Positions 7,338-16,020 of a stretch of 39,826 nucleotides of DNA are shown here, one piece after another. The stretch lies in the NCBI GenBank assembly GCA_947165145.1, contig CAMUZG010000023.1, positions 1-39,826 of the forward strand, read 5' to 3'. Both the position numbers and the translations under genes were made by a program. This DNA comes from an uncultured Selenomonadales bacterium. Its GTDB lineage: Bacteria > Bacillota > Negativicutes > Selenomonadales > Selenomonadaceae. The notes beneath the pieces were generated by a model. The model was not told where the DNA came from. It made no database searches and saw only the letters and a program-made list of their open reading frames with translations. Position 1 is the first letter of the stretch; each line of letters opens with the position of its first letter.

Positions 7338-8075
7338 TCATTCGGCGAGTTTGATGACGGGCGCAGTGTAGTTGAAGTCGACGTACTCCACCGCGTGCGG
7401 ATTAGTCTCAAGGTCGCGCAGAAAATCCGCCGTCAAGTGCGCTTTCTCTTCAAGCCGCTCAAGTTTGCCGATACGAATTTGAACGGGCTTAGCCGTCGCG
7501 CTGTACATGACGATATAATCTGCCTCAACAATCGCAATTTCCGACAGCCGATTAAGCGTGTCTTCGTCGAGCAGTCGCAGGAAGCCTAGAACTTTTTTGA
7601 CAACCTCATCGTCCAGTTCGTCGCCGATATACAAATCATTCGCGGTCGCGCCAGTAATCATCGGGATTTGCATCGTCTTCAACGTCCTGTAGCTGTCGAG
7701 AACCGTGCCGTTATGGTCAAGGTCAAGATAGCCGTAGTTACAGCGAATCGTTGCAATCGGTCGCCGTTCCTTGATTTTAATTTCAAGCGTGTGCGGCAAA
7801 TGTCGGCGAACGCTTACTTCTTCAATGCGCAAATCCTTCGACAGGCGGCTTTGAACAACGTCGGTCTCCAGGCGGAAAAGTTGTTCGCCCATGTAAATAT
7901 TGCCGATTCGCATGATGTCCGCTTCCGTCAAATATTTCGCGCCTTCAAGTCGAATTTCGTTGAGCGTGAAGAGCGGCACGTAGACGAAGAAGCCGAGAAC
8001 CGCCGCGCTTACGACAAGGAAAATCAAACCTTTGAAGAACCGACTGAAATTTCGTCGTCGTCTGATGACTGCCAC
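7338..8075 (-). CDS. ftsQ: Cell-division protein FtsQ/DivIB
   Basis: A bitopic divisome protein that bridges cytoplasmic and periplasmic division proteins. It has a basic cytoplasmic tail (residues 1-13 with RRRRNFSRFFK), one transmembrane helix (about 14-34), a POTRA domain (from LFTLNEIRLEGAKYLT to about 105, including HLPHTLEIKIKERRPIA) and a FtsQ beta domain. The 245-aa length is normal. The start is GTG with GGGGGTG upstream. It is 15 bp downstream of a glycosyltransferase gene and not in the usual mur/fts cluster. Confidence 0.88.
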   Translation of the reverse strand: MAVIRRRRNFSRFFKGLIFLVVSAAVLGFFVYVPLFTLNEIRLEGAKYLTEADIMRIGNIYMGEQLFRLETDVVQSRLSKDLRIEEVSVRRHLPHTLEIKIKERRPIATIRCNYGYLDLDHNGTVLDSYRTLKTMQIPMITGATANDLYIGDELDDEVVKKVLGFLRLLDEDTLNRLSEIAIVEADYIVMYSATAKPVQIRIGKLERLEEKAHLTADFLRDLETNPHAVEYVDFNYTAPVIKLAE

Positions 8076-8090
8076 ATCTTCACCCCCGAT

Positions 8091-9497
8091 TTAAATTGTC
8101 GTCAAAATTTTTTTGTAAAAGTCATCGACAAAAGCCCGCGTGTCGGTAAGCCTGTCGACGGAAATTTTTTCAATCAAAGCCGCCAACCGTGAGCGATTAT
8201 TTGCTAAGTCGACGGCATTTTTTATGTAGGCGTCAACGTCCGCGACAATCAGCGCGTCAACGTCGGCAATGTGCAAAATGTCCGCGCCTGTACGTCGGCT
8301 TGCGAGTTCGCCGCACAAATTCAGAACGGGAACGCCCATGTACAACGCAAGAGCCGTCATCATGCCGCCGGGATACGGGAAGGCGTCGAGAATCAAATCA
8401 ATTTCCGCGTAGTCCGCAAAATAATCGTAATCGCTGAGCCGAACTTCAGCGCGCTCAATGCCGAATTGCTCAAGCCGTTCAATAAGTGCACGTCGACGAC
8501 TGGGCAACGGTGTCGTGTCGCGGAAAATGATTCGTGCGTCGGGCACTGCGTCCAAAATTTTTTTCACGGCGGATAAGAAATCGTCGCTGAACTTCATGAA
8601 ATTATTCAGACAGCCGAAAGTAAATTGTTCGTGCGGAACAGTTCGACGCGTTTGACGTGAGTGAATCATTTGAGCATTCGGGCAGAAGGCAAAGGCATTT
8701 TCGAGCGGCAAAATTTTTTCCGTGAATGTCGTATCGTGTGCCGTCAAAAATTCGTCACCGATGAAATAATCAATCGCGTTGAGCCCCGTCGAATCAAAGT
8801 AGCCGATACCGCTGATTTGAGTCCGCGCAGGACGATAACCCGCAACCTGCAACGTCATACCGCCTTCAGTGTGTCCGCCCAAATCGCAGAGAATATCGGT
8901 GCCCACGTCGCGAATCATCTGCGCGGCTTCCTCAAAACTCGTCTCGGTGATGTCGGTGTAGCTGTCGACGTTGCGGCGGATTTTCTCCGTGAAAGCGTCT
9001 TCGTCGTGCGACATGCTCCACGCGGTCACGGTGAACTTGTCGCGGTCGTAATCGGTCATCAAAGCTTCGTAAAAGCGTGCGGCGGACGAGTCGCTGAAAT
9101 GCGGCGCAATGAACGCCACGGAAATTTTATCGGCAAGCGGTCGCGTGATAGGCGGAAAAATTTCAACGTCACGATAAAGCGAATTGTACACAGCAAGCTC
9201 GTTGATAAGCGTCGTTGCGTCGAGTTGCGGCAGATAATGCAGTATGAACAGCCAATTCGAGAAATGCGAACGTTGACTGCGCAAGAATCTATCTGTGTTC
9301 GCGGCGTTGAATGACGCTTGAGCGGCACCGTCGACATTGCACAGGTCGTGGAAGGCGGCGGCAATCAGCTCATGAACGCGCCACACGTCTTTTGCGTCGA
9401 CATCGGGCAGAATAATTTTCAGCTGTTCGAGAGCTTCTTGAGGCTTGCCGTTGTCCAAAAGTTCTCGCGCACTGTTATACGAGTAAATCGCTGACAT
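8091..9497 (-). CDS. Family 41 (SPINDLY/OGT-like) protein glycosyltransferase
   Basis: A 468-residue cytoplasmic protein of the O-GlcNAc-transferase/SPINDLY type (GT41). Residues 1-85 form a short TPR-like helical region (NSARELLDNGKPQEALEQL); the catalytic half has ISVAFIAPHFSDSSAARFYEA, ILCDLGGHTEGG, ISGIGYFDSTGLNAIDYFI and LDAFPYPGGMMTALALYMG, matching the family's nucleotide-sugar-binding motifs. Likely role: O-glycosylation of a surface or flagellar protein, or glycan synthesis; acceptor unknown. The start at 9497 was chosen because GGAG lies 6 to 7 bp upstream; that site comes from a degenerate heptamer repeat. It has a strong promoter divergent from valS. Confidence 0.85.
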   Translation of the reverse strand: MSAIYSYNSARELLDNGKPQEALEQLKIILPDVDAKDVWRVHELIAAAFHDLCNVDGAAQASFNAANTDRFLRSQRSHFSNWLFILHYLPQLDATTLINELAVYNSLYRDVEIFPPITRPLADKISVAFIAPHFSDSSAARFYEALMTDYDRDKFTVTAWSMSHDEDAFTEKIRRNVDSYTDITETSFEEAAQMIRDVGTDILCDLGGHTEGGMTLQVAGYRPARTQISGIGYFDSTGLNAIDYFIGDEFLTAHDTTFTEKILPLENAFAFCPNAQMIHSRQTRRTVPHEQFTFGCLNNFMKFSDDFLSAVKKILDAVPDARIIFRDTTPLPSRRRALIERLEQFGIERAEVRLSDYDYFADYAEIDLILDAFPYPGGMMTALALYMGVPVLNLCGELASRRTGADILHIADVDALIVADVDAYIKNAVDLANNRSRLAALIEKISVDRLTDTRAFVDDFYKKILTTI

Positions 9498-9500
9498 TTT

Positions 9501-9528
9501 CCAACTCCACACTCCTAATCCCAAACTG
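9501..9528. repeat. Degenerate heptamer repeat in the leader of the GT41 gene
   Basis: CAACTCC, ACACTCC, TAATCCC, AAACTGA units on the plus strand are diverged members of the heptamer family. Read on the minus strand they provide the GGAG ribosome-binding site of the glycosyltransferase gene. Confidence 0.5.
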
Positions 9529-9541
9529 AATCCGCCCGCAG

Positions 9542-9570
9542 ATTATAGCAAGTTCGGCGGCAGGGGACAA
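9542..9570 (-). promoter_or_regulatory. Sigma-A promoter of the GT41-ftsQ genes
   Basis: TTGTCC (9565-9570), 17 bp, perfect TATAAT (9542-9547) with a TGC extended -10. It is back to back with the valS promoter. Confidence 0.75.
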
Positions 9571-9576
9571 GTTCCC

Positions 9577-9605
9577 TTGACGAATAAGCGGCGGCAGTTT
9601 ATTAT
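9577..9605 (+). promoter_or_regulatory. Sigma-A promoter of the valS operon
   Basis: TTGACG (9577-9582), 17-bp spacer, TATTAT (9600-9605). The predicted transcript has a leader of only about 27 nt, leaving no room for a T-box, unlike many Firmicute aminoacyl-tRNA synthetase genes. Confidence 0.75.
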
Positions 9606-9638
9606 TGCAAATAATTTTATCAAGCGGAGGAGAAAATT

Positions 9639-12287
9639 TTGAGCAACATATCGAAGACGTACGAACCTCAAGAAATTGAGCGAACAATATACGAGGAATG
9701 GGAACGAGCTGGCAACTTCCACACAACCGCCGACGCCGCAGGTCAGCCTTATTGCATTGTCATACCGCCGCCCAACGTCACGGGTCAATTACACATGGGT
9801 CACGCGCTTGACGAGACGCTTCAAGACATTTTGATTCGTTATCACCGCATGAAGGGCGATAATACTCTTTGGATGCCAGGCACCGACCACGCAGGTATTG
9901 CCACTCAAGCCAAAGTCGAAGAACAACTGCGCGGCGAAGGCACCAATCGTTACGAACTCGGTCGCGAAAAATTTTTGGAACGCGTCTGGCAATGGAAAGA
10001 AACTTACGGCAACCGAATCACCTATCAGCTTAGAACGCTCGGTTCAAGCTGTGATTGGGAACGCGAACGTTTCACGATGGACAAAGGTTGCTCCGCCGCC
10101 GTCAGAAAAGTTTTCGTTCAGCTGTACAACGAAGGCTTGATTTATCGCGGCACACGCATAACGAATTGGTGCCCGAAATGCAACACGGCGTTAAGCGATA
10201 TTGAGGTTGAGCACGAGACGGAACAAGGTCATCTGTGGCATTTACGCTATCCGTTCGCGGACGGCAGCGGCTACATTGAAGTTGCGACGACTCGTCCCGA
10301 AACGATGCTCGGCGACACGGGCGTTGCAGTTCACCCCGACGACGAACGCTACAAAAATCTTGTCGGCAAGAAAATTATTCTGCCGCTCGTCAATCGCGAA
10401 ATTCCCCTGTTCGCCGACAGCTACGTTGATAAAGAATTCGGCACGGGTGCAGTCAAAGTTACACCTGCTCACGATCCTAACGACTTTGAAATGGGACTGC
10501 GCAACAATCTCGAACAGGTCAAAGTTATCAACAACGACGGCACCATGGTTGACGGTCTCGGTAAATACAGCGGGCTTGACCGTTACAAATGCCGCGAAGT
10601 CATTGTTGCCGATTTAGAGGCTGGCGGATTTTTGGTCAAGATTGAGAATCACGAACACGCCGTCGGTCACTGCCAACGCTGTCACACGACCGTCGAGCCG
10701 CTCATCAGCAAGCAGTGGTTCGTTAAAATGGAAAGTCTTGCCGCGCCCGCGATTGAGGCTGTCAAATCTGGCGAACTGAAATTTGTTCCCGAACGTTTCA
10801 CGAAAATTTACATCAACTGGCTGGAAAATATTCGCGACTGGTGCATAAGCCGCCAACTTTGGTGGGGACATCAAATCCCCGCGTGGTACTGCGACGATTG
10901 CGGCGAAATGACTGTCAGCGAAACCGACGTGACCGAATGCCCGCATTGTCACGGAAAAAATTTGCGTCGTGATGAAGACGTTCTCGACACGTGGTTTTCA
11001 AGCGGACTGTGGCCTTTCAGCACGCTCGGCTATCCGGACGACACGCCCGAACTTAAAAAATTTTACCCGACAAGCGTCCTCGTGACGGGCTACGATATAA
11101 TTTTCTTCTGGGTCGCGCGTATGGTTATGATGGGCTTGAAATTCCGCGGCGAAGTGCCCTTTAAGCACGTCTTCATTCACGGACTGGTTCGCGACGAGTT
11201 GGGGCGCAAGATGTCTAAGTCACTCAACAACGGCGTTGATCCCGTCGAAGTCATCGAGAAGTACGGCGCGGACAGCTTGCGTTTCATGCTGATAACCGGC
11301 AACACGCCTGGCAACGATTTGCGTTTTTATTGGTCGAAGGTCGAATCTGCCCGCAACTTCGCCAACAAAATTTGGAACGCGTCAAGATTTTTGCTGATGA
11401 ATTTGGAAGGCTTTGACCCGACGTTCAAGACGACACGCGACGATTTGGAACTTGCCGACAAATGGATATTGAGCCGCTTGATTTATCGCGTCGAGACCGT
11501 CACTGACAGCATAGAACGTTTCGAGTTGGGCGAGGCGGCGCGACAACTTTACGAGTTCATTTGGTTTGAATTCTGCGATTACTACATCGAACTGACAAAA
11601 GCGCGGCTTTACGGCTCCGACGCTCAAGCTAAGGCAACGGCTCTGTTCGTGCTGTCAACCGTGCTTGAAACTTCGCTGAGGCTGTTGCACCCGTTCATGC
11701 CGTTCTTGACCGAAATTATCCGCCAAAAGCTCCCGAAAGTCGAAGGCTCAATCATGCTCGCGAAATATCCGACTGTTGACGAATTCGCGGACTTAATCTC
11801 CAACGACGACAACATCGGAGAATTTGCCGACTTGGTCTTGAACATCGTTAAAACCGTGCGCAATCTCAAATCTGAATTGGGCATCGATTCGCGCAAGAAA
11901 GTCGCCGTCGTGCTGAAGATTACTCACAAAAATTGCGCCGACATGTTGAAATCTCACGCGCGATACATCACTGACCTTGCCTTCGCCGAGCCGATAACTT
12001 TTGCCGACGAAAAGCCCGCTCACGCAATGAGCAACGTCATTGACGGCGCGGAAATTTATCTGCCGCTGGAAGGTTTAATCGACACGGACAAGGAGATTGC
12101 CCGCTTGACGAAGGAACTTGACAAAGTTCGCAAAGGTGCCGCGTCGACTGCCGGCAAACTCAACAACGAACGTTTCTTGAGCAAAGCACCCGCCGAAGTC
12201 GTTCAAGCCGAACGCGAAAAACTCGACGCCGCCAACGAAAAAATTTCCGCTCTCGAACAAAGGATTAATCAACTTGAAAACTTATGA
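9639..12287 (+). CDS. valS: Valyl-tRNA synthetase
   Basis: Class I synthetase charging tRNA-Val, 882 aa, full length. The HIGH motif appears as HMGH at residues 52-55 after IPPPNVTGQL; KMSKS is near residue 525 (ELGRKMSKSLNNG). The editing domain carries ATTRPETMLGDTGVAVHP, and WWGHQIPAWYC plus CxxC zinc-like motifs precede the catalytic second half. The C-terminal roughly 65 residues form the ValS coiled-coil arm. A TTG start at 9639 is preceded by GGAGGAG. It opens a plus-strand unit with folC, overlapping it by 14 bp. Confidence 0.98.
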   Translation: MSNISKTYEPQEIERTIYEEWERAGNFHTTADAAGQPYCIVIPPPNVTGQLHMGHALDETLQDILIRYHRMKGDNTLWMPGTDHAGIATQAKVEEQLRGEGTNRYELGREKFLERVWQWKETYGNRITYQLRTLGSSCDWERERFTMDKGCSAAVRKVFVQLYNEGLIYRGTRITNWCPKCNTALSDIEVEHETEQGHLWHLRYPFADGSGYIEVATTRPETMLGDTGVAVHPDDERYKNLVGKKIILPLVNREIPLFADSYVDKEFGTGAVKVTPAHDPNDFEMGLRNNLEQVKVINNDGTMVDGLGKYSGLDRYKCREVIVADLEAGGFLVKIENHEHAVGHCQRCHTTVEPLISKQWFVKMESLAAPAIEAVKSGELKFVPERFTKIYINWLENIRDWCISRQLWWGHQIPAWYCDDCGEMTVSETDVTECPHCHGKNLRRDEDVLDTWFSSGLWPFSTLGYPDDTPELKKFYPTSVLVTGYDIIFFWVARMVMMGLKFRGEVPFKHVFIHGLVRDELGRKMSKSLNNGVDPVEVIEKYGADSLRFMLITGNTPGNDLRFYWSKVESARNFANKIWNASRFLLMNLEGFDPTFKTTRDDLELADKWILSRLIYRVETVTDSIERFELGEAARQLYEFIWFEFCDYYIELTKARLYGSDAQAKATALFVLSTVLETSLRLLHPFMPFLTEIIRQKLPKVEGSIMLAKYPTVDEFADLISNDDNIGEFADLVLNIVKTVRNLKSELGIDSRKKVAVVLKITHKNCADMLKSHARYITDLAFAEPITFADEKPAHAMSNVIDGAEIYLPLEGLIDTDKEIARLTKELDKVRKGAASTAGKLNNERFLSKAPAEVVQAEREKLDAANEKISALEQRINQLENL

Positions 12288-13455
12288 CGACGCGCTGAAA
12301 TATCTGGAATATCTGTGCACTTTCGGCATTAAAGAAGGTCTCGAACGAATCAACGCACTTGCCGAACAGCTCGGCAATCCGCAAAATTTTTATCAGACGA
12401 TTCACGTTGCGGGCACCAACGGCAAAGGTTCAGTTTGCGCCATGCTCGCCGAAATGCTCAAAGCTCACGGGTTGACTGTCGGATTGTTTACGTCGCCGCA
12501 CCTTGAAAGTTATTGCGAACGAATCCGTGTTGACGGTGAAAATATTTCGGAAGCCGACTTTACGGAGATGATTGCCCGCGTCAAAGCTTGCAACGTCGTC
12601 TGCACACACTTTGAGGCGTTGACTGCCGCCGCTTTTGAATATTTCAGAGTTCGTAAAGTCGACGTGGCTGTCATTGAAGTCGGATTGGGCGGCACGTTTG
12701 ATTCGACGAACATCATCACGCCCAAACTTGCAGTTATCACGAACGTTGCGCTTGACCACGAAAATATTTTGGGCGACTTGGACAACATCGCCCACAACAA
12801 AGCCGGAATCATCAAGCCGAACGTCCCGACGGTCACGGGCGCGACTGGTCGTCCGCTCGAAATCATCAGAAGTGTTGCCCGCGAGAAAAATTCTCCGCTG
12901 TACGAAGTCAATCCCTATGAGCTATCAGCTATCAGCTATAACCTAAACCTGCGCGGCGACTATCAGCAATTCAACGCGGCTGTCGCAATCAAGGCGGCTG
13001 AAATTCTCGGCTTGAACAGTGATGCGATTGAAACGGGTTTAGCTCGTGTGCAATGGGCTGGTCGCTTTGAAGTCGTCGAAACTGCGGCGGGTGTCGTCGT
13101 GATTGACGGGGCTCACAATCCTCACGGCGCGGCGGCTCTACGTCAATCGCTCGACAAAAATTTTCCGCACGGACAACGGGCTTGGATTTTCGGTGCACTG
13201 CGCGACAAAAATTTTTCCGCGATGATTGATCTGCTTTTTCGCGAAAATGATTTTGTTATCGTCACGCCGCCCGACTCCGAACGTGCCGCTTCAACCGAAA
13301 TGATTTGCTCGGAACTGCGCGGACGTGGCATTGATTGCGTTGCCGTCGAAGAAAATTTTGCGGCTGTCGAACGGCTGATGAATTCTTCTGCTGACGTGAA
13401 GATTGTCGCCGGTTCACTGTATTTAATCGGTGCGGTCAGAAAATTTTTTGTTTGA
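12274..13455 (+). CDS. folC: Folylpolyglutamate / dihydrofolate synthase
   Basis: FolC adds glutamate to folates (and in bifunctional forms couples dihydropteroate with glutamate). The P-loop HVAGTNGKGS is at residues 44-53; GLFTSPHLESYCERIRVDG, GLGGTFDSTNI, TNVALDHENILG, and VVIDGAHNPHGA are all typical. At 393 aa it is shorter than many homologues (about 420-440). The TTG start overlaps the end of valS and has AAAGG upstream. A 28-bp heptamer tract in phase lies inside the gene around residues 216-225 (ELSAISYNLNL), where the family varies. Confidence 0.95.
   Translation: MKTYDDALKYLEYLCTFGIKEGLERINALAEQLGNPQNFYQTIHVAGTNGKGSVCAMLAEMLKAHGLTVGLFTSPHLESYCERIRVDGENISEADFTEMIARVKACNVVCTHFEALTAAAFEYFRVRKVDVAVIEVGLGGTFDSTNIITPKLAVITNVALDHENILGDLDNIAHNKAGIIKPNVPTVTGATGRPLEIIRSVAREKNSPLYEVNPYELSAISYNLNLRGDYQQFNAAVAIKAAEILGLNSDAIETGLARVQWAGRFEVVETAAGVVVIDGAHNPHGAAALRQSLDKNFPHGQRAWIFGALRDKNFSAMIDLLFRENDFVIVTPPDSERAASTEMICSELRGRGIDCVAVEENFAAVERLMNSSADVKIVAGSLYLIGAVRKFFV
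12920..12947. repeat. Heptamer repeat inside folC
   Basis: AGCTATC, AGCTATC, AGCTATA, ACCTAAA read in 7-bp phase within the coding sequence. The unit matches the AGCTTTC family seen at 650-656. Confidence 0.6.
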
Positions 13456-13471
13456 AAGGAGGCGCGGGGAA

Positions 13472-15112
13472 TTGGACAGAATCAGCGTCTTCGCGAGACG
13501 ACAGCGCATAAAAAATCTTGAGCAGTGGACGATGTACGCAATCTTAGCGGAAGCGTTCTTCCTCGCGCTCTCACCAACGATAGCGGCGGCGGCAGTCGTG
13601 TTCGGCGTGATAACGTGGTTCCTGCGCGGGCGTATCGATACTCGAAACAAAATGCGCACGTTGCCGTTTGATGTGCCGGTCGCGTTATTTCTGTTAGTCG
13701 GTGCGGCAAGCGTCTTCATGTCGTCAGCGCGAAGTTTCGATTTGATTTACAATTACTGCATGCTCGTCGGCGTCTACGGCTTGACATATCTAATCGTCGG
13801 GCAAACGGTGCAGACTCCCGCGCAGATTAAACAGGTTGCTCAAGCACTCGGCGCGTCGGCGATATTGGTTGTGCTGTGCGGATTTTTTCAATTCGTGTTC
13901 GGCGTTGACGCGGCTGATGTCAAGTGGACTGACCCCGACGCTTTCCCCGAATTGCGCAAAAGAATTTTTTCGACGCTGGAGAATCCGAACGTGCTGGCTG
14001 GCTATCTCGACGTGTTCATCTGCTTAGCTTTAGGCATGTTGGCGACGGTTGAACGTCGTTCGCAAAAAATCGTGCTCGTCGTCGCGATTGTAATGTTAGC
14101 GGCGTGTCTGGCAATGACTTATTCGCGCGGTGCCTTCCTGACGATTGCGATTGTCTTCGCAATTTACGGCGTGCTGAAAGATTGGCGCGTGTTGATTTTG
14201 TTCGCGGCAGTCACGGGATTTATAGCCTTCAACGACCCGACGTTTGTCGACAGAATCACATCAACTTTCACAATGGGCGACACTTCCGAAGGCGTGCGAA
14301 TCGGAATTTGGGTCAGTACCTTCGCGATGATTTCCGACCATCCTTTTGCGGGAATCGGTTGGGGTGCTTATCAATTCGTCTACCCGCAATACAATTACTA
14401 CGTCGCCGACCCGAACATTATCATTTATCACGCGCACAACATTTATCTGAATTTCGCGGCGGAAATCGGCATTGTCGGTGCGCTGGCGTTCTTCTGGTAT
14501 TTTTTCGGTACAATGTTGATGTCGTTCGGCGTAAATTTCAGCGGCTCGGACGATGACGATGATAGCTTTTTTAATCGCATGGAAAAAATTTTCGCTGGCA
14601 ATTCGTTTATGCGGTACATGGCGGAACTTGCGGCGGTGATTAACGAGAAGTTCGCCAACTTCGCGGACGCGCTGATGAATTTGTTCAACAGGAAGCAGCC
14701 GAAAACTCGCAAGGTAAAAAAATCCAAACAACCGCAACTTGAACTTGTTCACCACGACGAATTGAATTTGCCGCACCGCAATCGAAAACGTTCAACCGAT
14801 AAAGTCACGTCGATTGACGACATTGCCGTCGGTGGCGAAAAAATTTCCGTCAAAAGCGTTCAACTCGACGAACCCGACAACGAACATGACGACAAAAAAA
14901 CTTCGGCGGTTGATTTCAAAGACGTGACAAAAATTGACGACAAAAATTTTCTTGACGGGCTCAAGCTCGGAATCGGGCTGGCGTTCCTGTCAATAGCTTT
15001 GAACGGTCTCACGGATGATTTGCTGTTCAACATTCCAAGCTCAATGCTGATGTGGCAACTCGGCGCATTGGGCGCATCAATAGAAAAAGTAAACGGTTTC
15101 AGGGAAAAATAA
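13472..15112 (+). CDS. O-antigen ligase / polymerase-like membrane protein
   Basis: A 546-residue polytopic membrane protein of the Wzy/WaaL superfamily. About ten hydrophobic helices precede and include the family core (MTYSRGAFLTIAIVFAIYG, then VRIGIWVSTFAMISDHPFAGIGWG, and YHAHNIYLNFAAEIGIVGAL with the conserved His). Such proteins join or polymerise surface glycans in the periplasm. Unusual is a hydrophilic insertion of about 120 residues (about 365-490), acidic and lysine-rich, before a last membrane pair. The TTG start at 13472 follows GAAAGGAGG; an upstream ATG at 13430 overlaps folC. Glycan target unknown. Confidence 0.8.
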   Translation: MDRISVFARRQRIKNLEQWTMYAILAEAFFLALSPTIAAAAVVFGVITWFLRGRIDTRNKMRTLPFDVPVALFLLVGAASVFMSSARSFDLIYNYCMLVGVYGLTYLIVGQTVQTPAQIKQVAQALGASAILVVLCGFFQFVFGVDAADVKWTDPDAFPELRKRIFSTLENPNVLAGYLDVFICLALGMLATVERRSQKIVLVVAIVMLAACLAMTYSRGAFLTIAIVFAIYGVLKDWRVLILFAAVTGFIAFNDPTFVDRITSTFTMGDTSEGVRIGIWVSTFAMISDHPFAGIGWGAYQFVYPQYNYYVADPNIIIYHAHNIYLNFAAEIGIVGALAFFWYFFGTMLMSFGVNFSGSDDDDDSFFNRMEKIFAGNSFMRYMAELAAVINEKFANFADALMNLFNRKQPKTRKVKKSKQPQLELVHHDELNLPHRNRKRSTDKVTSIDDIAVGGEKISVKSVQLDEPDNEHDDKKTSAVDFKDVTKIDDKNFLDGLKLGIGLAFLSIALNGLTDDLLFNIPSSMLMWQLGALGASIEKVNGFREK

Positions 15113-15122
15113 CAATTTCTGA

Positions 15123-15136
15123 CGCCTCGGGAGGCG
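15123..15136 (+). promoter_or_regulatory. Hairpin containing the rex ribosome-binding site
   Basis: CGCCTC and GAGGCG flank GG, so the GGGAGG ribosome-binding site of rex can be held in a 6-bp (realistically 5-bp) stem 7 bp before the TTG start. This could limit rex translation. Confidence 0.35.
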
Positions 15137-15142
15137 AGACAC

Positions 15143-15766
15143 TTGAAGAAAAGTATTTCACAGGCAACGATTGACAGACTGCCGCTTTATTTCAGAACGC
15201 TCCAACTTGTCGAAGAAGAAGAGATGGACATTATTTCTTCCGACGAGTTGGGGCGCAGACTCGACATCACGCCCGAACAAATTCGCAAAGACTTGGCGAC
15301 GTTCGGACAATTCGGCAGAAAAGGTATCGGCTACGACGTGCACGAACTCAAAGACAAAATCGGCAACATTCTCGGCTTGCAAAATGGTTGGCGGCTTGCG
15401 ATTGTCGGTGTGGGACATTTGGGCGGTGCGCTTGCCAATTACGTGAACTTTTCGTCGCTCGGCTTCACAATCGCGGCTCTGTTCGACAACAACGAATCAA
15501 TCATCGGCACGACAGTCAACGGGCTCACGGTCAACGACGCGGCTTGCATGAAAGAAGTTATCGCGGATCAGGAAATTGACATTGGCGTTATCACGGTGCC
15601 TGCCGCCGAAGCTCAAGCCGTTGCGGATTTGCTCGTTGCGGCGGGTGTCAAAGGCATTTGGAATTTCGCGCCGATAAGGTTGACTGTACCGCCGAATATC
15701 CCGCTCGTCAACGAAGATTTATCAATCGGCTTGGGCGCATTAAGCTATCACATGTCACAGGAATAG
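15143..15766 (+). CDS. rex: Redox-sensing transcriptional repressor Rex
   Basis: Rex binds DNA when the NADH/NAD+ ratio is low and represses fermentation and respiration genes. The 207-aa protein has the N-terminal winged helix (ATIDRLPLYFRTLQ through RRLDITPEQIRKDLATFGQFGRKG, residues 8-62) and the Rossmann fold with VGVGHLGGALANY (residues 88-100), AALFDNNE and the C-terminal swap helix. A TTG start at 15143 is preceded by GGGAGG. It lies 30 bp after the ligase-like gene. No Rex operator was identified in the window. Confidence 0.96.
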   Translation: MKKSISQATIDRLPLYFRTLQLVEEEEMDIISSDELGRRLDITPEQIRKDLATFGQFGRKGIGYDVHELKDKIGNILGLQNGWRLAIVGVGHLGGALANYVNFSSLGFTIAALFDNNESIIGTTVNGLTVNDAACMKEVIADQEIDIGVITVPAAEAQAVADLLVAAGVKGIWNFAPIRLTVPPNIPLVNEDLSIGLGALSYHMSQE

Positions 15767-15795
15767 CTTTAGCTTGAAACGGAGGCTTATAATTC

Positions 15796-16020
15796 ATGAC
15801 AATTCTAATGGTCTTGGACGCGATAATTTCAATCGCGCTGATTTTGGTTATCCTCGGTCAAGAGGCAAAGTCCGGCGGCATGGGCGGCATGGACGGCGGC
15901 TCCGATACGGTCTTCAGCGGCAAAGCTCGTGGCATGGACGCGCTACTTGCTCGGCTGACTGTCGTCCTTGGAATTTTCTTCGCGATAATCACGCTGATAA
16001 TCGCAAAGTTGAGTATGTGA
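15796..16020 (+). CDS. secG: Preprotein translocase subunit SecG
   Basis: A 74-residue membrane protein of the SecYEG channel. Two transmembrane helices (about 3-21 and 50-71) flank the conserved glycine-rich cytoplasmic loop (QEAKSGGMGGMDGGSDTVF). It has an ACGGAGG site upstream. Its stop overlaps the possible GTG start of the esterase gene. Confidence 0.95.
   Translation: MTILMVLDAIISIALILVILGQEAKSGGMGGMDGGSDTVFSGKARGMDALLARLTVVLGIFFAIITLIIAKLSM

Noticed and set aside
9571-9638. A T-box leader for valS
   Set aside because: The promoter leaves only about 27 nt of leader and there is no T-box sequence.
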